A DNA stretch of 64,000 nucleotides from Shouchella patagoniensis (GCF_002019705.1 NZ_KV917377.1:3631649-3695648), one strand, 5' to 3'. Positions 25,730 through 34,286 are shown, numbered from the stretch's first letter. Numbers and translations are program-made. The notes: generated by a model not told the origin, from the letters alone.

Positions 25730-26599
25730 GTGCGTACTGAAAAAGAAATGATGGCATTGATCTTAGAAGTGGCAAAGCAAGATAAACGTGTGCGTGCTGT
25801 TGGATTAAATGGTTCAAGGACAAATCCTAATGCTAAAAAAGACCCTTTTCAAGATTACGATGTGGTGTTTGTTGTAAAAGACATGGACCCATTTATAAAA
25901 AATGAACATTGGATTGATGTGTTTGGGGAACGAATGATCATGCAAACACCAGAAGATATGGACTTATTTCCACCAAGCCTTGGAGGGCGTTTTTCGTATT
26001 TAATGTTGTTCAAAGATGGGAATCGTATCGATCTTACACTTGTTCCGATTGAAGAGCGAGACCAATGGAATGGGGGCGAACGATTAGCTGTTGTTTTGTT
26101 AGATAAAGATGGAGATTTACCAAAATTACCACAACCAACAGATCAAGATTATTGGGCGAAACAGCCAACTTACGCACTCTTTTCCGATTGCTGCAATGAA
26201 TTTTGGTGGGTAGCTACTTATGTTGCTAAAGGTCTATGGCGTGGCGAACTAATTTATGCAATAGATCATCTTTCGATTATGCGTACAATGCTCTTGCAAA
26301 TGCTTGAATGGCAAGTTGGTGAGAAGACTAATTATAAAGTAAGTATTGGAAAGAGCGGCAAATATTTAGAAAGGTACATAAGAAAGGAAGACTGGGAAAA
26401 ATTAGTAGAAACGTATTCTAAACTTGATAAAAAAGGGATATGGAGTGCTTTCTTTGTAGCGACTGATTTATTTGATGATATAGCTATTTCCGTAGCAAAG
26501 ATTTTAGAGCTTGAATACCCATTCCCTTATGTAAACAAAGTGCGCGCATATATAGAACATGTATGTAAATTGCCCCAAGAGGCAAAAGAAATCTATTAA
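25730..26599 (+). CDS. aadK: aminoglycoside 6-adenylyltransferase (AadK-like)
   Basis: A 289-residue ANT(6)-type nucleotidyltransferase. The metal/nucleotide motif is LNGSRTNPNAKKDPFQDYDVVF (about residues 28-49; Gly-Ser, then Asp-x-Asp), with a third acid in GNRIDLTLV. C-terminal helices resemble the kanamycin-nucleotidyltransferase-like domain. Chromosomal AadK homologues in Bacillus adenylylate streptomycin at position 6 and give low-level resistance. GTG 25730 with AAGGAG nine bases upstream is the likely start; ATG 25709 lies upstream of that ribosome site. It is a lone gene between two terminators, so it looks like an intrinsic gene and not a mobile cassette. Confidence 0.87.
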   Translation: MRTEKEMMALILEVAKQDKRVRAVGLNGSRTNPNAKKDPFQDYDVVFVVKDMDPFIKNEHWIDVFGERMIMQTPEDMDLFPPSLGGRFSYLMLFKDGNRIDLTLVPIEERDQWNGGERLAVVLLDKDGDLPKLPQPTDQDYWAKQPTYALFSDCCNEFWWVATYVAKGLWRGELIYAIDHLSIMRTMLLQMLEWQVGEKTNYKVSIGKSGKYLERYIRKEDWEKLVETYSKLDKKGIWSAFFVATDLFDDIAISVAKILELEYPFPYVNKVRAYIEHVCKLPQEAKEIY

Positions 26600-26606
26600 T
26601 GAAAAG

Positions 26607-26646
26607 AAAGACTGTCCGGTATCATGCGGACAGTCTTTTGTTTTTC
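26607..26646 (+). terminator. bidirectional terminator between aadK-like and sodC genes
   Basis: AAAGACTGTCCG (26607-26618) is perfectly complementary to CGGACAGTCTTT (26627-26638), followed by TGTTTTTC on the plus strand and by A/T-rich sequence on the minus strand. Confidence 0.88.
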
Positions 26647-27245
26647 TAAGATGCTTCCACAACACCACAAGCAATTCGATCACCAGCATCACCGGTTGTA
26701 GCCGTTTCTTCGTCTGGTCCACTTGTCTCTTGTTCATCTGACGTATAGCGATCCGGGATATGACCGAAATTATCTGGATCTTCATGAATCATTACAGAGG
26801 TCGTTTCAATAAGGTCCTCTGTCGAAAAAGCATCTGTAGTAAACGAGAGTTGAGCTGTGCCGTCTTCAATTACAAATAATGAAGGCATATCACCAGTATG
26901 AGAGCCGTGTTCATCATCATCGCTATGATAATGACCGCCTGCAGATTCAAAAGGATCTTCTTCTTCGTTTACTTCACACATGCTTTCTTCATGAAGATGA
27001 AAGCCATGATAGCCAGGGGAAAGTCCTTCAACCGTCGCAGAGACTCTTGTAAGGTTACCTTCCTCATAAAAATGCACTTCCCCAACGGAGTCACCATTCG
27101 TGTCATTCATTTGGGCAACAGCTGAGGGTTGTCCGATGGTACTGTCGGCGTTTTCTTCGAGAGGTGCTTCAATTTCCCCGCTGTCCCCACATGCAGTGAG
27201 AAGGGCGGATGCTGCACAAAGCCCTAAGACGTTCCGCATTCTCAT
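26646..27245 (-). CDS. sodC: Cu/Zn superoxide dismutase-like lipoprotein
   Basis: A 199-residue exported protein with a lipoprotein signal (SALLTACGD; lipobox Cys near residue 19). The mature part has copper ligands in GFHLHE, the zinc-loop GGHYHSDDDEHGSHTGDMP, the MIHEDPDN segment and the C-terminal GDAGDRIACGVV with its disulfide Cys, the order expected for SodC/YojM-type dismutases. It would dismutate superoxide at the outer face of the membrane. A Glu/Asp/Thr-rich insert (about 165-180) precedes the GDAGDR motif. ATG 27245 is chosen because GTG 27254 sits in the ribosome site AAAGGTG. Some Bacillus homologues lack full activity; here the visible His set looks complete. Confidence 0.88.
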   Translation of the reverse strand: MRMRNVLGLCAASALLTACGDSGEIEAPLEENADSTIGQPSAVAQMNDTNGDSVGEVHFYEEGNLTRVSATVEGLSPGYHGFHLHEESMCEVNEEEDPFESAGGHYHSDDDEHGSHTGDMPSLFVIEDGTAQLSFTTDAFSTEDLIETTSVMIHEDPDNFGHIPDRYTSDEQETSGPDEETATTGDAGDRIACGVVEAS

Positions 27246-27326
27246 TTTAATCACCTTTCTAATTTTGGCTTCTACTAGCCTATTTCACAAAAGGATAGAT
27301 TTAAAACCTATTTTACATTGGGAAAA

Positions 27327-27697
27327 TTAATGCGGGAGAGATGTAATCTCTTGTTTTGTACAGTTATCTAAAAAGGTGAGGACGTGTGGCCAATTGTCAG
27401 ATGCAGCTTGAGCGTTGGTATTTTTTGAACCTCCTAAATCCATAATCATCCCACCACCAATTTGCATTTGAACATTTGCAGGCATACCTGGTAGAGCGTA
27501 AGGGAAGGAAAGAAAATGGCCAGCTTTTGGGTAGTATAGGTGTTTTTTTGCACAGTTGTTTTGTGCAATCGTTTCTCTGTCATTCGAGCATAATCAGCAG
27601 CTGGCCACATCTGATCTTCCTCGCCTGCAATCGTCATAAGCGGCACATTAATCTTTTCGACTGGTATACGGGCTAGCATTAAAGCAATATTTGACAA
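27327..27697 (-). pseudogene. acyl-CoA thioesterase (BAAT C-terminal)-like fragment, frameshifted
   Basis: Minus-strand codons from 27697 give IPVEKINVPLMTIAGEEDQ and WPAADYARMTEKRL, the region holding the catalytic Asp of BAAT-type alpha/beta hydrolases. Near 27565-27575 the frame shifts; continuation reads IAQNNCAKKHLYYPKAGH (catalytic His) and FPYALPGMPANVQ, MDLGGSKNTNAQAASD, to a TAA at 27327. The N-terminal two thirds, including the nucleophile, are absent. This is a clear remnant. Downstream is sodC, upstream the ileS leader. Confidence 0.75.
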
Positions 27698-27740
27698 ATC
27701 AGTCTTAACGAGATATGATTAAGCACAATTTCATAGTAAT

Positions 27741-28012
27741 TCAATGACGAGAACGAGTAGTTTCTTATCCTTATCCCCAGAGAGTTGGCGTCTTGCTGAA
27801 AAGCCAATGATAAGACCGGAATGAAAATCCTCTCCGAGAAGCAAAGCTGAACAGTGGTTTTAAGCTTTGACGGCATTCTACCGATATCTTGAACGCGTAT
27901 GATTGTACGTAGTGAAAATTTATGAGTAAAGCGATTCCCGTGGCATTCGTCTCGGCAGTTGATATAGCGTTACATAAACTCGGTCCCTACGTAAATGGAT
28001 CGGGTTTTTTTA
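27741..28012 (+). promoter_or_regulatory. T-box leader of ileS
   Basis: The leader has a stem-I-like start (AATGACGAGAACGAGTAG), an apical TTGGC...GCCAA hairpin region, and GAAAATCC near 27824-27830, where ATC (27827-27829) is a suitable isoleucine specifier. It ends in a terminator: CTCGGTCC (27979-27986) pairs with GGATCGGG (27997-28004), then seven T. The usual antiterminator string GTGGNACCGCG appears only as GTGGCATTCG (27940-27949), so that part has diverged. Uncharged tRNA-Ile would be the expected inducer. Confidence 0.7.
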
Positions 28013-28039
28013 TATTAATCAAGAATGAGGTGAGCTTTA

Positions 28040-31000
28040 ATGACAAAAGAAACCGTATACGAAAGAGAACTTCGCATTCGTAAGAAGTGGGATGCAGACG
28101 ATACATTTAAGCGCTCTGTGGAAAATCGAAATGGAAAAGAGCATTATGTTTTTTACGAAGGCCCTCCGACGGCGAATGGAATGCCGCACGCAGGTCATGC
28201 GCTTGGTAGAACAATGAAAGATTTTGTAGCTCGTTATAAAACGATGTCTGGTTATCAGGTTTTACGTAAAGCAGGATGGGATACACATGGATTGCCAGTC
28301 GAGTTGGAAGTGGAAAAGCAATTAAATATCCGTGGAAAAGATGAAATTGAAGCGTATGGAATTGAGAATTTCATTGAGAAATGTAAACAAAGCGTATTTG
28401 CGTATGAGCATGAGTGGAAGCAATTTACCGAAGCGCTTGGTTATTGGGTTGATATGGACCATCCATACGTCACTCTTCGTAATCCATATATTGAATCCGT
28501 CTGGAATATCCTCTCTAGTATTCATGAGAAAGGCTATTTGTATAAGGGACATCGAGTTGTTCCATACTGTCCTCACTGTGAAACATCGTTAAGTTCCCAT
28601 GAAGTTGCCCAGGGTTATAAAGATGTTACTGACTTATCGGCAACAGCTAAATTTCAATTGGTGGATACAGAAAACGAATATTTGCTTGGCTGGACAACAA
28701 CACCATGGACATTACCAGGAAATGTAGCAATTGCTGTTAATCCAGAACTTATTTATGTAAAAGCGAAACAAAGTGACGCTGTATATGTTGTGGCTGAATC
28801 GCTTGCTACGACTGTTTTAGGAGAAGAATGTGAAATTCTAGAAAAAGTAAAAGGTAGTGAACTTATTGGTCTTTCATACAAAGCTCCTTTTGAATATGTA
28901 GAAGTGGATAAAGGGCACCAAGTAATTGCTGCTGACTTTGTAACTGATACAAGTGGAACAGGACTTGTCCATCTTGCGCCTGCATACGGGGAAGACGATT
29001 ATCATGCTGTAAAAGACAATGGATTTGATTTTATAAATGTTGTGAACACAAAAGGGCAATATGTAAATGCTGTAACACCACTTGCTGGAAAGTTTGTTAA
29101 AGATAGCGATGTGGATATTATTAAAATGCTTGCAGCAAGGGGCCTATTGTTTTCAAAACAAAAATACGAACATAGTTATCCCCACTGCTGGCGCTGTGAC
29201 AGTCCGCTCTTGTATTATGCAATGGAAGGTTGGTTCATCCGGACCACGGCCGTAAAGGAACAGATGCAAGCAAATAACAAGGAAGTCGAGTGGTTTCCTG
29301 GCCATATGAAGGATGGTCGCTTTGGTAATTTCCTCGATCAAATGGTGGATTGGAATATAGGAAGAAATCGCTATTGGGGCACTCCTCTTAATGTATGGAC
29401 GTGCCAAGAATGTGAGAAGGAGAAATCCCCGCGTTCGATTAGCGAGTTACGAGAGTGGGCAATAGATGAAGTACCGGATGATATAGAGCTTCACAAGCCA
29501 TATGTGGATGCCATTCAGTTTTCATGTACTTGTGGAGGGACAATGAATCGAACAAGTGAAGTGATCGACGTCTGGTTTGATAGTGGATCAATGCCATTTG
29601 CCCAGTATCATTTCCCGTTTGAAAATAAAGCACTGGCAGAGCAACAATTCCCTGCGGATGTCGTTATTGAAGGGGTTGACCAAACAAGAGGTTGGTTTTA
29701 CAGTTTGCTAGCTGTATCCACACTCTTTACAGGCAAGGCTCCATATAAACGGGTTTTATCCCTTGGGCATATTTTAGATGAGCATGGGCGCAAAATGTCT
29801 AAAAGTAAAGGGAATGCGTTAAGTCCCACAGAGCTAATTGAAGAATTTGGTGCTGACTCTCTTAGGTGGGCGCTACTTGCTGATAGTGCACCATGGAATA
29901 ATAAGCGCTTCTCAAAACAGACAGTGAGTCAAACAAAATCTAAAGTAATTGATACTTTGTCAAATGCACATTCGTTTTATTCGATGTATGCACGAATCGA
30001 TGGTTTTGAACCCGACCGAGATTTCCAAGTAGCAGAAGTCACAATGGATCGATGGGTATTATCTCGGCTGCATACTGTAGTTAAAGAAGTAAAAGAAGCA
30101 TTAGATGCATATGATGTTACGAGAGGGGCTCGGACACTTGCTCTCTTTCTTGATGAACTCAGCAATTGGTATATTCGTAGATCACGACAACGTTTTTGGG
30201 CAAGTGGGATGACCAGTGATAAAAAGGCTGCTTTTAGTACCCTATATACGGTCCTCACAAAAACGGCACAACTAATGGCACCCTTTGCACCATTTGCAAC
30301 AGAAGATCTTTACTCAGACCTTACTGGAAGAAGTGTTCATTTAACTGATTTTCCTACCGTTGATGAGTCGATGATTGATGAAGTACTTGAATCAAAGATG
30401 GAAACTGTGCTTTCTATTGTAGAACAAGCTCGTTCAATTCGAAATACTGTGGGGATTAAAACGAAACAGCCTTTAAGTCGACTAGTGGCAATCGCAAACG
30501 CAAACGCAGAGGCTCTGGATCTCAAAGAATATGCGTATATCATTCAAGAGGAAACGAATGTAAAAGAAATCAGTTTTCAAACTGAATGTAATGAAGGCTT
30601 GGAGTTAGAATTGAAATTGAATTTCCAAGCAGCTGGACCTAAGCTAGGGAAAGCACTTGGTGAAGTGAAGCAGAAGCTAGAGCAGACAAGTCAGGAAGAG
30701 AGGTTGTCTTATTTAGAAACAGGAACGTTTTCGATCACTTTGTCATCAGGTGAGAAAACGATACTCACAAAAGAAGAGCTTCTTTCAGAGTGGAAGGCGA
30801 AAGCTGGATTTGCTGTTTCTGATGGGCCGGTGTTTACGGTTCTTATAGATACAACGTTAACGGATGAATTAAAAGACGAAGGCATTATGCGAGAGCTCAT
30901 CCGTGCGGTGCAAACGTATCGAAAAGAACTCAACCTTCCAGTAGAACAGAGAATTAAACTGTATCTTGATGGTGGCGAAGTGTTTAATCGCTTGATTCAA

Positions 31001-31120
31001 TCATTCGAGGGACTCTTGCAAAAGAGTCTTGTGTTGGATTCATTAAATATTGGAGATGGATCAAATCTAAAAAGAATTCAAGTGGAAGACTATGAAGTAA
31101 GCATTGCTATAGGTGAATAA
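28040..31120 (+). CDS. ileS: isoleucyl-tRNA synthetase, type 2 (long, eukaryote-like)
   Basis: A 1026-residue class I synthetase that charges tRNA-Ile. The HIGH-type motif is HAGH (50-53) and the KMSKS motif is intact (585-589). [11 protein letters not shown] marks the editing-domain border, and WFDSGS the catalytic domain. The N-terminal [17 protein letters not shown] and WDTHGLPVE, and the length of about 1030 rather than 920 residues, fit the type-2 IleRS branch, which is often less sensitive to mupirocin. The HxGH order is normal and not the swapped motif reported for hyper-resistant enzymes. Cys pairs (CPHC, CWRC, CQEC, CTC) suggest zinc sites. It has a T-box leader and its own terminator. 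Whether a type-1 ileS exists elsewhere cannot be seen. Confidence 0.93.
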   Translation: MTKETVYERELRIRKKWDADDTFKRSVENRNGKEHYVFYEGPPTANGMPHAGHALGRTMKDFVARYKTMSGYQVLRKAGWDTHGLPVELEVEKQLNIRGKDEIEAYGIENFIEKCKQSVFAYEHEWKQFTEALGYWVDMDHPYVTLRNPYIESVWNILSSIHEKGYLYKGHRVVPYCPHCETSLSSHEVAQGYKDVTDLSATAKFQLVDTENEYLLGWTTTPWTLPGNVAIAVNPELIYVKAKQSDAVYVVAESLATTVLGEECEILEKVKGSELIGLSYKAPFEYVEVDKGHQVIAADFVTDTSGTGLVHLAPAYGEDDYHAVKDNGFDFINVVNTKGQYVNAVTPLAGKFVKDSDVDIIKMLAARGLLFSKQKYEHSYPHCWRCDSPLLYYAMEGWFIRTTAVKEQMQANNKEVEWFPGHMKDGRFGNFLDQMVDWNIGRNRYWGTPLNVWTCQECEKEKSPRSISELREWAIDEVPDDIELHKPYVDAIQFSCTCGGTMNRTSEVIDVWFDSGSMPFAQYHFPFENKALAEQQFPADVVIEGVDQTRGWFYSLLAVSTLFTGKAPYKRVLSLGHILDEHGRKMSKSKGNALSPTELIEEFGADSLRWALLADSAPWNNKRFSKQTVSQTKSKVIDTLSNAHSFYSMYARIDGFEPDRDFQVAEVTMDRWVLSRLHTVVKEVKEALDAYDVTRGARTLALFLDELSNWYIRRSRQRFWASGMTSDKKAAFSTLYTVLTKTAQLMAPFAPFATEDLYSDLTGRSVHLTDFPTVDESMIDEVLESKMETVLSIVEQARSIRNTVGIKTKQPLSRLVAIANANAEALDLKEYAYIIQEETNVKEISFQTECNEGLELELKLNFQAAGPKLGKALGEVKQKLEQTSQEERLSYLETGTFSITLSSGEKTILTKEELLSEWKAKAGFAVSDGPVFTVLIDTTLTDELKDEGIMRELIRAVQTYRKELNLPVEQRIKLYLDGGEVFNRLIQSFEGLLQKSLVLDSLNIGDGSNLKRIQVEDYEVSIAIGE

Positions 31121-31125
31121 TAAAG

Positions 31126-31163
31126 AAACGAGCTTCTGCATTTCTCGCAGAAGCTCGTTTTAT
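31126..31163 (+). terminator. bidirectional terminator after ileS
   Basis: AAACGAGCTTCTGC (31126-31139) pairs perfectly with GCAGAAGCTCGTTT (31147-31160) around ATTTCTC. A-rich and T-rich flanks on both sides serve ileS and the convergent coat-like gene. Confidence 0.9.
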
Positions 31164-31168
31164 TTCTA

Positions 31169-31483
31169 TTATACTTCTACCGCAACGATGTCGTCACAGC
31201 AGATCGTAGTAATTCGAACTTTGTGTTTCTTACATTTACACTCATCATGTTTTTCGTGACATTCAGCTTTAGCGATTTCAACAACATTTCTTTTTACATT
31301 CACAAAACTACCTTTGACGAAATCTCCGCCTTTTAAAATAACTTTAACGTCTTCACCACGAGAGATGTGTTTAAAGAAGCTATCACAATCACAATCTGAA
31401 GAGTAGTGTTTGTTGTTATTATTATTACTATAGTTGTAAGAGTTGTCACACCCACAACCGTAAGAATCTTTTCCCCAACTCAT
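31169..31483 (-). CDS. small Cys-rich protein, putative spore coat, Sm-like core (copy 1)
   Basis: A 104-residue protein with three parts: a Tyr/Asn/Ser-rich N-terminus (YNYSNNNNNKHYSS), a CDCDSFFKHISRGEDVK linker with Cys pairs, and a beta-rich core (VKVILKGGDFVKGSFVNV ... TTICCDDIVAVEV). The core's pattern of hydrophobic-x-L-x-x-G-x-x-hydrophobic-x-G, then a final IxxDxIxxVxV, looks like the Sm1 and Sm2 motifs of LSm folds. It is one of three paralogues in tandem. A sigma-K-like promoter lies upstream, so mother-cell expression and a coat role are inferred. I do not recognise a named family. Confidence 0.8.
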   Translation of the reverse strand: MSWGKDSYGCGCDNSYNYSNNNNNKHYSSDCDCDSFFKHISRGEDVKVILKGGDFVKGSFVNVKRNVVEIAKAECHEKHDECKCKKHKVRITTICCDDIVAVEV

Positions 31484-31512
31484 GTTTGTTTCCTCCTTTC
31501 TTTTATATGATT

Positions 31513-31541
31513 TATACTATGAAACAAACCTCTCACCCGTA
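31513..31541 (-). promoter_or_regulatory. sigma-K-like promoter for coat-like copy 1
   Basis: On the minus strand CATAGTATA (plus 31513-31521) fits the sigma-K -10 consensus CATANNNTA, and an AC dinucleotide -35 (plus 31539-31540) lies 17 bases upstream, within ACGGGT. AGGAGG follows before the start codon. Confidence 0.6.
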
Positions 31542-31602
31542 TAGGCAAGCTTACTGAGTGATCTGAATCAATTATTTAGCAATTTGAAAACTTGTTTAAA
31601 TA

Positions 31603-31914
31603 CTAAACTTCTACCGCTGTAATGTCGTCACAGCAAATGGTAATAATTCTTGTTTTTTTACAATGTGAATGACAGTCCGCGTTTGCTAAGTTAACGACGT
31701 TGCCACGTACATCAACGAATTCGCCTTCAACACGACCGCCGCCTTTTAAGAAAACTTTAACGTCTTCGCCACGAGAGATGTGTTTAAAGAAAGTATCGCA
31801 ATCACACTCTGATGATTTATTGTTATTGTTGTTGTAATTGTTGTAATTATTGTAATTGTTGTAAGAATAATTACGCTCACAACCGTAAGAATAAGAATCT
31901 CTTCCCCGACCCAT
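31603..31914 (-). CDS. small Cys-rich protein, putative spore coat, Sm-like core (copy 2)
   Basis: A 103-residue paralogue of the neighbours. Its N-terminus has a run of Tyr-Asn repeats (YNNYNNYNNYNNNNN), encoded by a short TAATTG-like tandem repeat. The linker ECDCDTFFKHISRGEDVK and the core VKVFLKGGGRVEGEFVDV ... ITICCDDITAVEV are nearly identical to copy 3. No clear sigma-K promoter precedes it; only about 64 bases separate it from copy 3 upstream, so it is probably read from that promoter. GGAGTG is seen upstream of ATG 31914. The repeat-rich N-terminus is likely to be unstructured and cross-linkable through Tyr. Confidence 0.8.
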   Translation of the reverse strand: MGRGRDSYSYGCERNYSYNNYNNYNNYNNNNNKSSECDCDTFFKHISRGEDVKVFLKGGGRVEGEFVDVRGNVVNLANADCHSHCKKTRIITICCDDITAVEV

Positions 31915-31978
31915 AATTTCACTCCTATAAACTGTTTTTTATTTCTCGGGGCTCTAGGAAACTAAAGCCATTGTGTTT

Positions 31979-32245
31979 TTACACTTCTACAGCAGTGATA
32001 TCATCACAACAAATAGCAATGATTCTCACTTTTTTACAATGTGAATGACAGTCAGCTTTTGCTAGGTTAACGATGTTACCACGTACATCTACGAACTCGC
32101 CTTCCACGCATCCACCGCCTTTTAAGAAGACTTTTACATCTTCTCCGCGGGAGATGTGTTTGAAGAAAGTATCGCAATCGCAGTTTTTTGATCCAGAATT
32201 ACCGTATGAGTAATCAGAGTAACTTCCACCGTATCCATAACCCAT
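31979..32245 (-). CDS. small Cys-rich protein, putative spore coat, Sm-like core (copy 3)
   Basis: An 88-residue paralogue, first in the tandem. The short N-terminus is Gly/Tyr/Ser-rich (GYGYGGSYSDYSYGNSG) and leads into NCDCDTFFKHISRGEDVK and the shared core VKVFLKGGGCVEGEFVDV ... IAICCDDITAVEV. ATG 32245 with AAGGGGGTC six bases upstream is the start; the longer frame to 32326 lacks a ribosome site and would run over the sigma-K-like promoter. Copies 2 and 3 share a CHSHCKK segment, while copy 1 has a longer CHEKHDECKCKKH. The Cys and His could bind metal or form disulfides in the coat. Confidence 0.8.
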   Translation of the reverse strand: MGYGYGGSYSDYSYGNSGSKNCDCDTFFKHISRGEDVKVFLKGGGCVEGEFVDVRGNIVNLAKADCHSHCKKVRIIAICCDDITAVEV

Positions 32246-32277
32246 TTTATTGACCCCCTTTCTCGTTGCTATGCTAT

Positions 32278-32307
32278 TACTGTATGTACAAGGATTAGAG
32301 ATGCGTA
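32278..32307 (-). promoter_or_regulatory. sigma-K-like promoter for coat-like copies 3 and 2
   Basis: On the minus strand CATACAGTA (plus 32278-32286) fits CATANNNTA. An AC -35 (plus 32305-32306) is 18 bases upstream, slightly longer than the usual 16-17. Confidence 0.55.
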
Positions 32308-32546
32308 GGCTGAAAGAGTGGTGCATACGCTCGTTTTTCTATGATTGATCAAAACGCTGATAATTCATGCCCTTTTTGTTACTACTAATGAGTGAATTCT
32401 AACTAGAGAATCATTATAGACGGAACGATTAAAAGGTTATCAGTCGGAGGTCGTAGATGAAATTCGATCTGTAGCTCGTTTCTTGAAAATCAACAAAATC
32501 ATACAATAAACATGTAAACAAAAGACAATTAAGGAGGTGAAGCATA

Positions 32547-32843
32547 ATGTCAAAGAAAACATGGCTAATTGTTGGTGCAATTGTACTCGGGCTTATTGTC
32601 GTCTCATCACTTGGTGCAATGATTGGATTAGCTGCGGGAGCGTTGCTTAGTTATTTCGGCTGGCGCCAAGCGGCGTTAAGTGAGCACGTGATGATGAAAG
32701 TCCTTTGGTGGGTGATCCTACTCATTGGTGTTTGCCTAGCAATTGGAAGTTTGCCTGGAATTATTGGACTTGGGGCTCTTTACTTGCTTGTAAAGCTTTA
32801 TGAACGTTGGAAAGAAAACAAAGACTACACGTACGATATGTAA
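32547..32843 (+). CDS. liaI: LiaI-like small membrane protein
   Basis: A 98-residue protein with two or three hydrophobic helices (LIVGAIVLGLIVVSSLGAMIG, then VLWWVILLIGVCLAIG) and a charged C-terminus (YERWKENKDYTYDM). Directly followed by a PspA/LiaH-like gene and liaFSR, it occupies the position of liaI, the membrane anchor for LiaH under cell-envelope stress. Start ATG 32547 has AAGGAGGTG. Upstream (32466-32520) a weak promoter can be drawn, TTTCTT and TACAAT 17 bases apart, as expected for an activator-dependent promoter. A LiaR box could not be identified with confidence. Confidence 0.8.
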   Translation: MSKKTWLIVGAIVLGLIVVSSLGAMIGLAAGALLSYFGWRQAALSEHVMMKVLWWVILLIGVCLAIGSLPGIIGLGALYLLVKLYERWKENKDYTYDM

Positions 32844-32864
32844 ATAAAGAAATGAGGGAATGAG

Positions 32865-33506
32865 ATGTCTATATTCAAACAGATTAAAGACCAAGTAACA
32901 GCGGACATTGAGTCCATATTAGAAAAGAATGAGAAACCTTTTGGTCAACATGAAACAAAGTATGAAGTAGAATCAAAGAAATTGGATAAGCAGATGAAAC
33001 AATGGAAACAGTCGATTGAAAAACAACGAAAGTTGGAACACTACTTTTATAAAGAGTGGCAAGATTCAGCACAAATGGCGGAAAAACGTCAAAAACAACT
33101 GGAAATTGCACAAGAGGCAGACGCAGACGAGTTAATTGAACAAGCAAGCAATGAGCTTGCAGGTTATGAAGAGCTTGCTAGAGAGTATGAGGAATCTTAC
33201 AACGAACAAAAAGAACGAGTGAAAAAATTGGAAACGCGTGGCCAAGAATTGCAATTTCTCCGCAAAAAAATTCGCCGGATGCAATTGAATGTGATTGCTC
33301 GAGAAGAGGAAAGCAAGCTTGAGAAAGGCGCGGCGAAGTGGACCTATTATTCAGAGGAAAATGGAGTATTAGAAGAAGAGATCGAAGAAGAAGCTCAAGT
33401 TAGTCAAAAAGAAGAACATACAGGTGATTTTGACACCCGTATTGCTGAATTAAAGAAAGAAATTGACAATAAACGTAAAGACGAAGGAAAAGAACCTATA
33501 GTATAA
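32865..33506 (+). CDS. liaH: PspA/LiaH-family envelope stress protein
   Basis: A 213-residue, mostly coiled-coil protein with high Glu/Lys/Gln content, beginning MSIFKQIKDQVTADI, as in PspA/IM30/LiaH (an amphipathic N-terminal helix and long coiled coils). Such proteins form large rings and protect a damaged membrane. It lies 21 bases after liaI and is followed by an intra-operon hairpin. Its C-terminus is acidic (EEEIEEEAQ) and differs from typical PspA. Function is known from the family; the operon context makes LiaH the better name than PspA. Confidence 0.9.
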   Translation: MSIFKQIKDQVTADIESILEKNEKPFGQHETKYEVESKKLDKQMKQWKQSIEKQRKLEHYFYKEWQDSAQMAEKRQKQLEIAQEADADELIEQASNELAGYEELAREYEESYNEQKERVKKLETRGQELQFLRKKIRRMQLNVIAREEESKLEKGAAKWTYYSEENGVLEEEIEEEAQVSQKEEHTGDFDTRIAELKKEIDNKRKDEGKEPIV

Positions 33507-33510
33507 TGAT

Positions 33511-33546
33511 AAGCGGGCTCGTCTAAAAAGGCGGCGCCTGCTTTTA
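33511..33546 (+). terminator. attenuating hairpin between liaH and liaF
   Basis: AAGCGGGC (33511-33518) pairs with GCCTGCTT (33536-33543) with one G-U pair. The T-run is short (TTTTAG), so termination is probably partial, which would give more liaIH than liaFSR transcript. Confidence 0.6.
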
Positions 33547-33566
33547 GCGAAAGGAGGGGCAAGGGA

Positions 33567-34286
33567 ATGAAAAGAAACCGGACAGATATAGCAGCATACA
33601 TTTTCTTTGCCTTGCTCGCTGCTACCTTTCTGGAGTTGTTGTTAGCGGTAGGGCCATTTATTGTGATGGTTGGTTCCGCAGCGATGATTTATTATGGTCT
33701 AAAACGGATGGATCGTAAAAAAGGGAAATGGCTTTTTTACTCTGGGCTTGTGTTTTTTATATTAGCTCTTTTGTCTTCAACCTTTTTTATGCTCACTTTG
33801 TTTGGCTCGTTGTTTTATTCCATGTACTTATTTTGGGAAAAAGCCCGAAAACCTCATGTTTTTAATGTAACAATTGATGACGATGCCCTTTCAGAGAAGG
33901 CAACTTTTCGAAAAGCCTTCTTTTTCCGAAACATCATTTTTGGCGATCAGCGGGCTGAAGAACAAGTATTTTCTAGTGACAATATTAATATCCAGACAGG
34001 TATTGGTACAACAAATATTCACTTTGAAAATACTGTCCTGCCAAAAGGCGACACAGTTGTCATTATTCGTGGTTTTATTGGCCGCATTCAATTATATGTA
34101 CCGTATGATGCAGGTGTTTCAGTGGAACACTCGACTTTTTTTGGTCATTCAGATGTGTTTGATCAGGAAAAAACAGGTTTTAATCAGAATATAATCGTTA
34201 CAAATAACCAGTATGAAGATGCTCCTAGGAGATTACGGATTTATACGTCCCTTGTGGCTGGAGATATAGAGGTGATGTATCGATGA
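33567..34286 (+). CDS. liaF: LiaF-type membrane inhibitor of the LiaRS system
   Basis: A 239-residue protein with about four membrane helices in the first 90 residues (LLAATFLELLLAVGPFIVMVG and others), then a beta-rich extracytoplasmic or cytoplasmic domain with DINIQTGIGTTNIHFEN-like segments (DNINIQTGIG), RGFIGRIQLYVPYDAG and SLVAGDIEVMYR. These match the LiaF/DUF2154 C-terminal domain. LiaF keeps the sensor kinase LiaS off without envelope stress. It starts at ATG 33567 behind AAAGGAGGGG and overlaps liaS by four bases, so the sensor and inhibitor are coupled. Confidence 0.92.
   Translation: MKRNRTDIAAYIFFALLAATFLELLLAVGPFIVMVGSAAMIYYGLKRMDRKKGKWLFYSGLVFFILALLSSTFFMLTLFGSLFYSMYLFWEKARKPHVFNVTIDDDALSEKATFRKAFFFRNIIFGDQRAEEQVFSSDNINIQTGIGTTNIHFENTVLPKGDTVVIIRGFIGRIQLYVPYDAGVSVEHSTFFGHSDVFDQEKTGFNQNIIVTNNQYEDAPRRLRIYTSLVAGDIEVMYR

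Noticed and set aside
28182-28201. Mupirocin hyper-resistance type HIGH motif swap in IleRS
   Set aside because: The motif reads HAGH, the standard HxGH order, so no swap is present.
32246-32326. Longer start for coat-like copy 3 adding 27 residues
   Set aside because: The extension has no ribosome site and overlaps a sigma-K-like promoter; ATG 32245 has AAGGGGGTC at good spacing.
32430-32460. Possible LiaR box near GTCGGAGGTCGTAG upstream of liaI
   Set aside because: I could not match it to a known LiaR motif with confidence, and it lacks clear symmetry.
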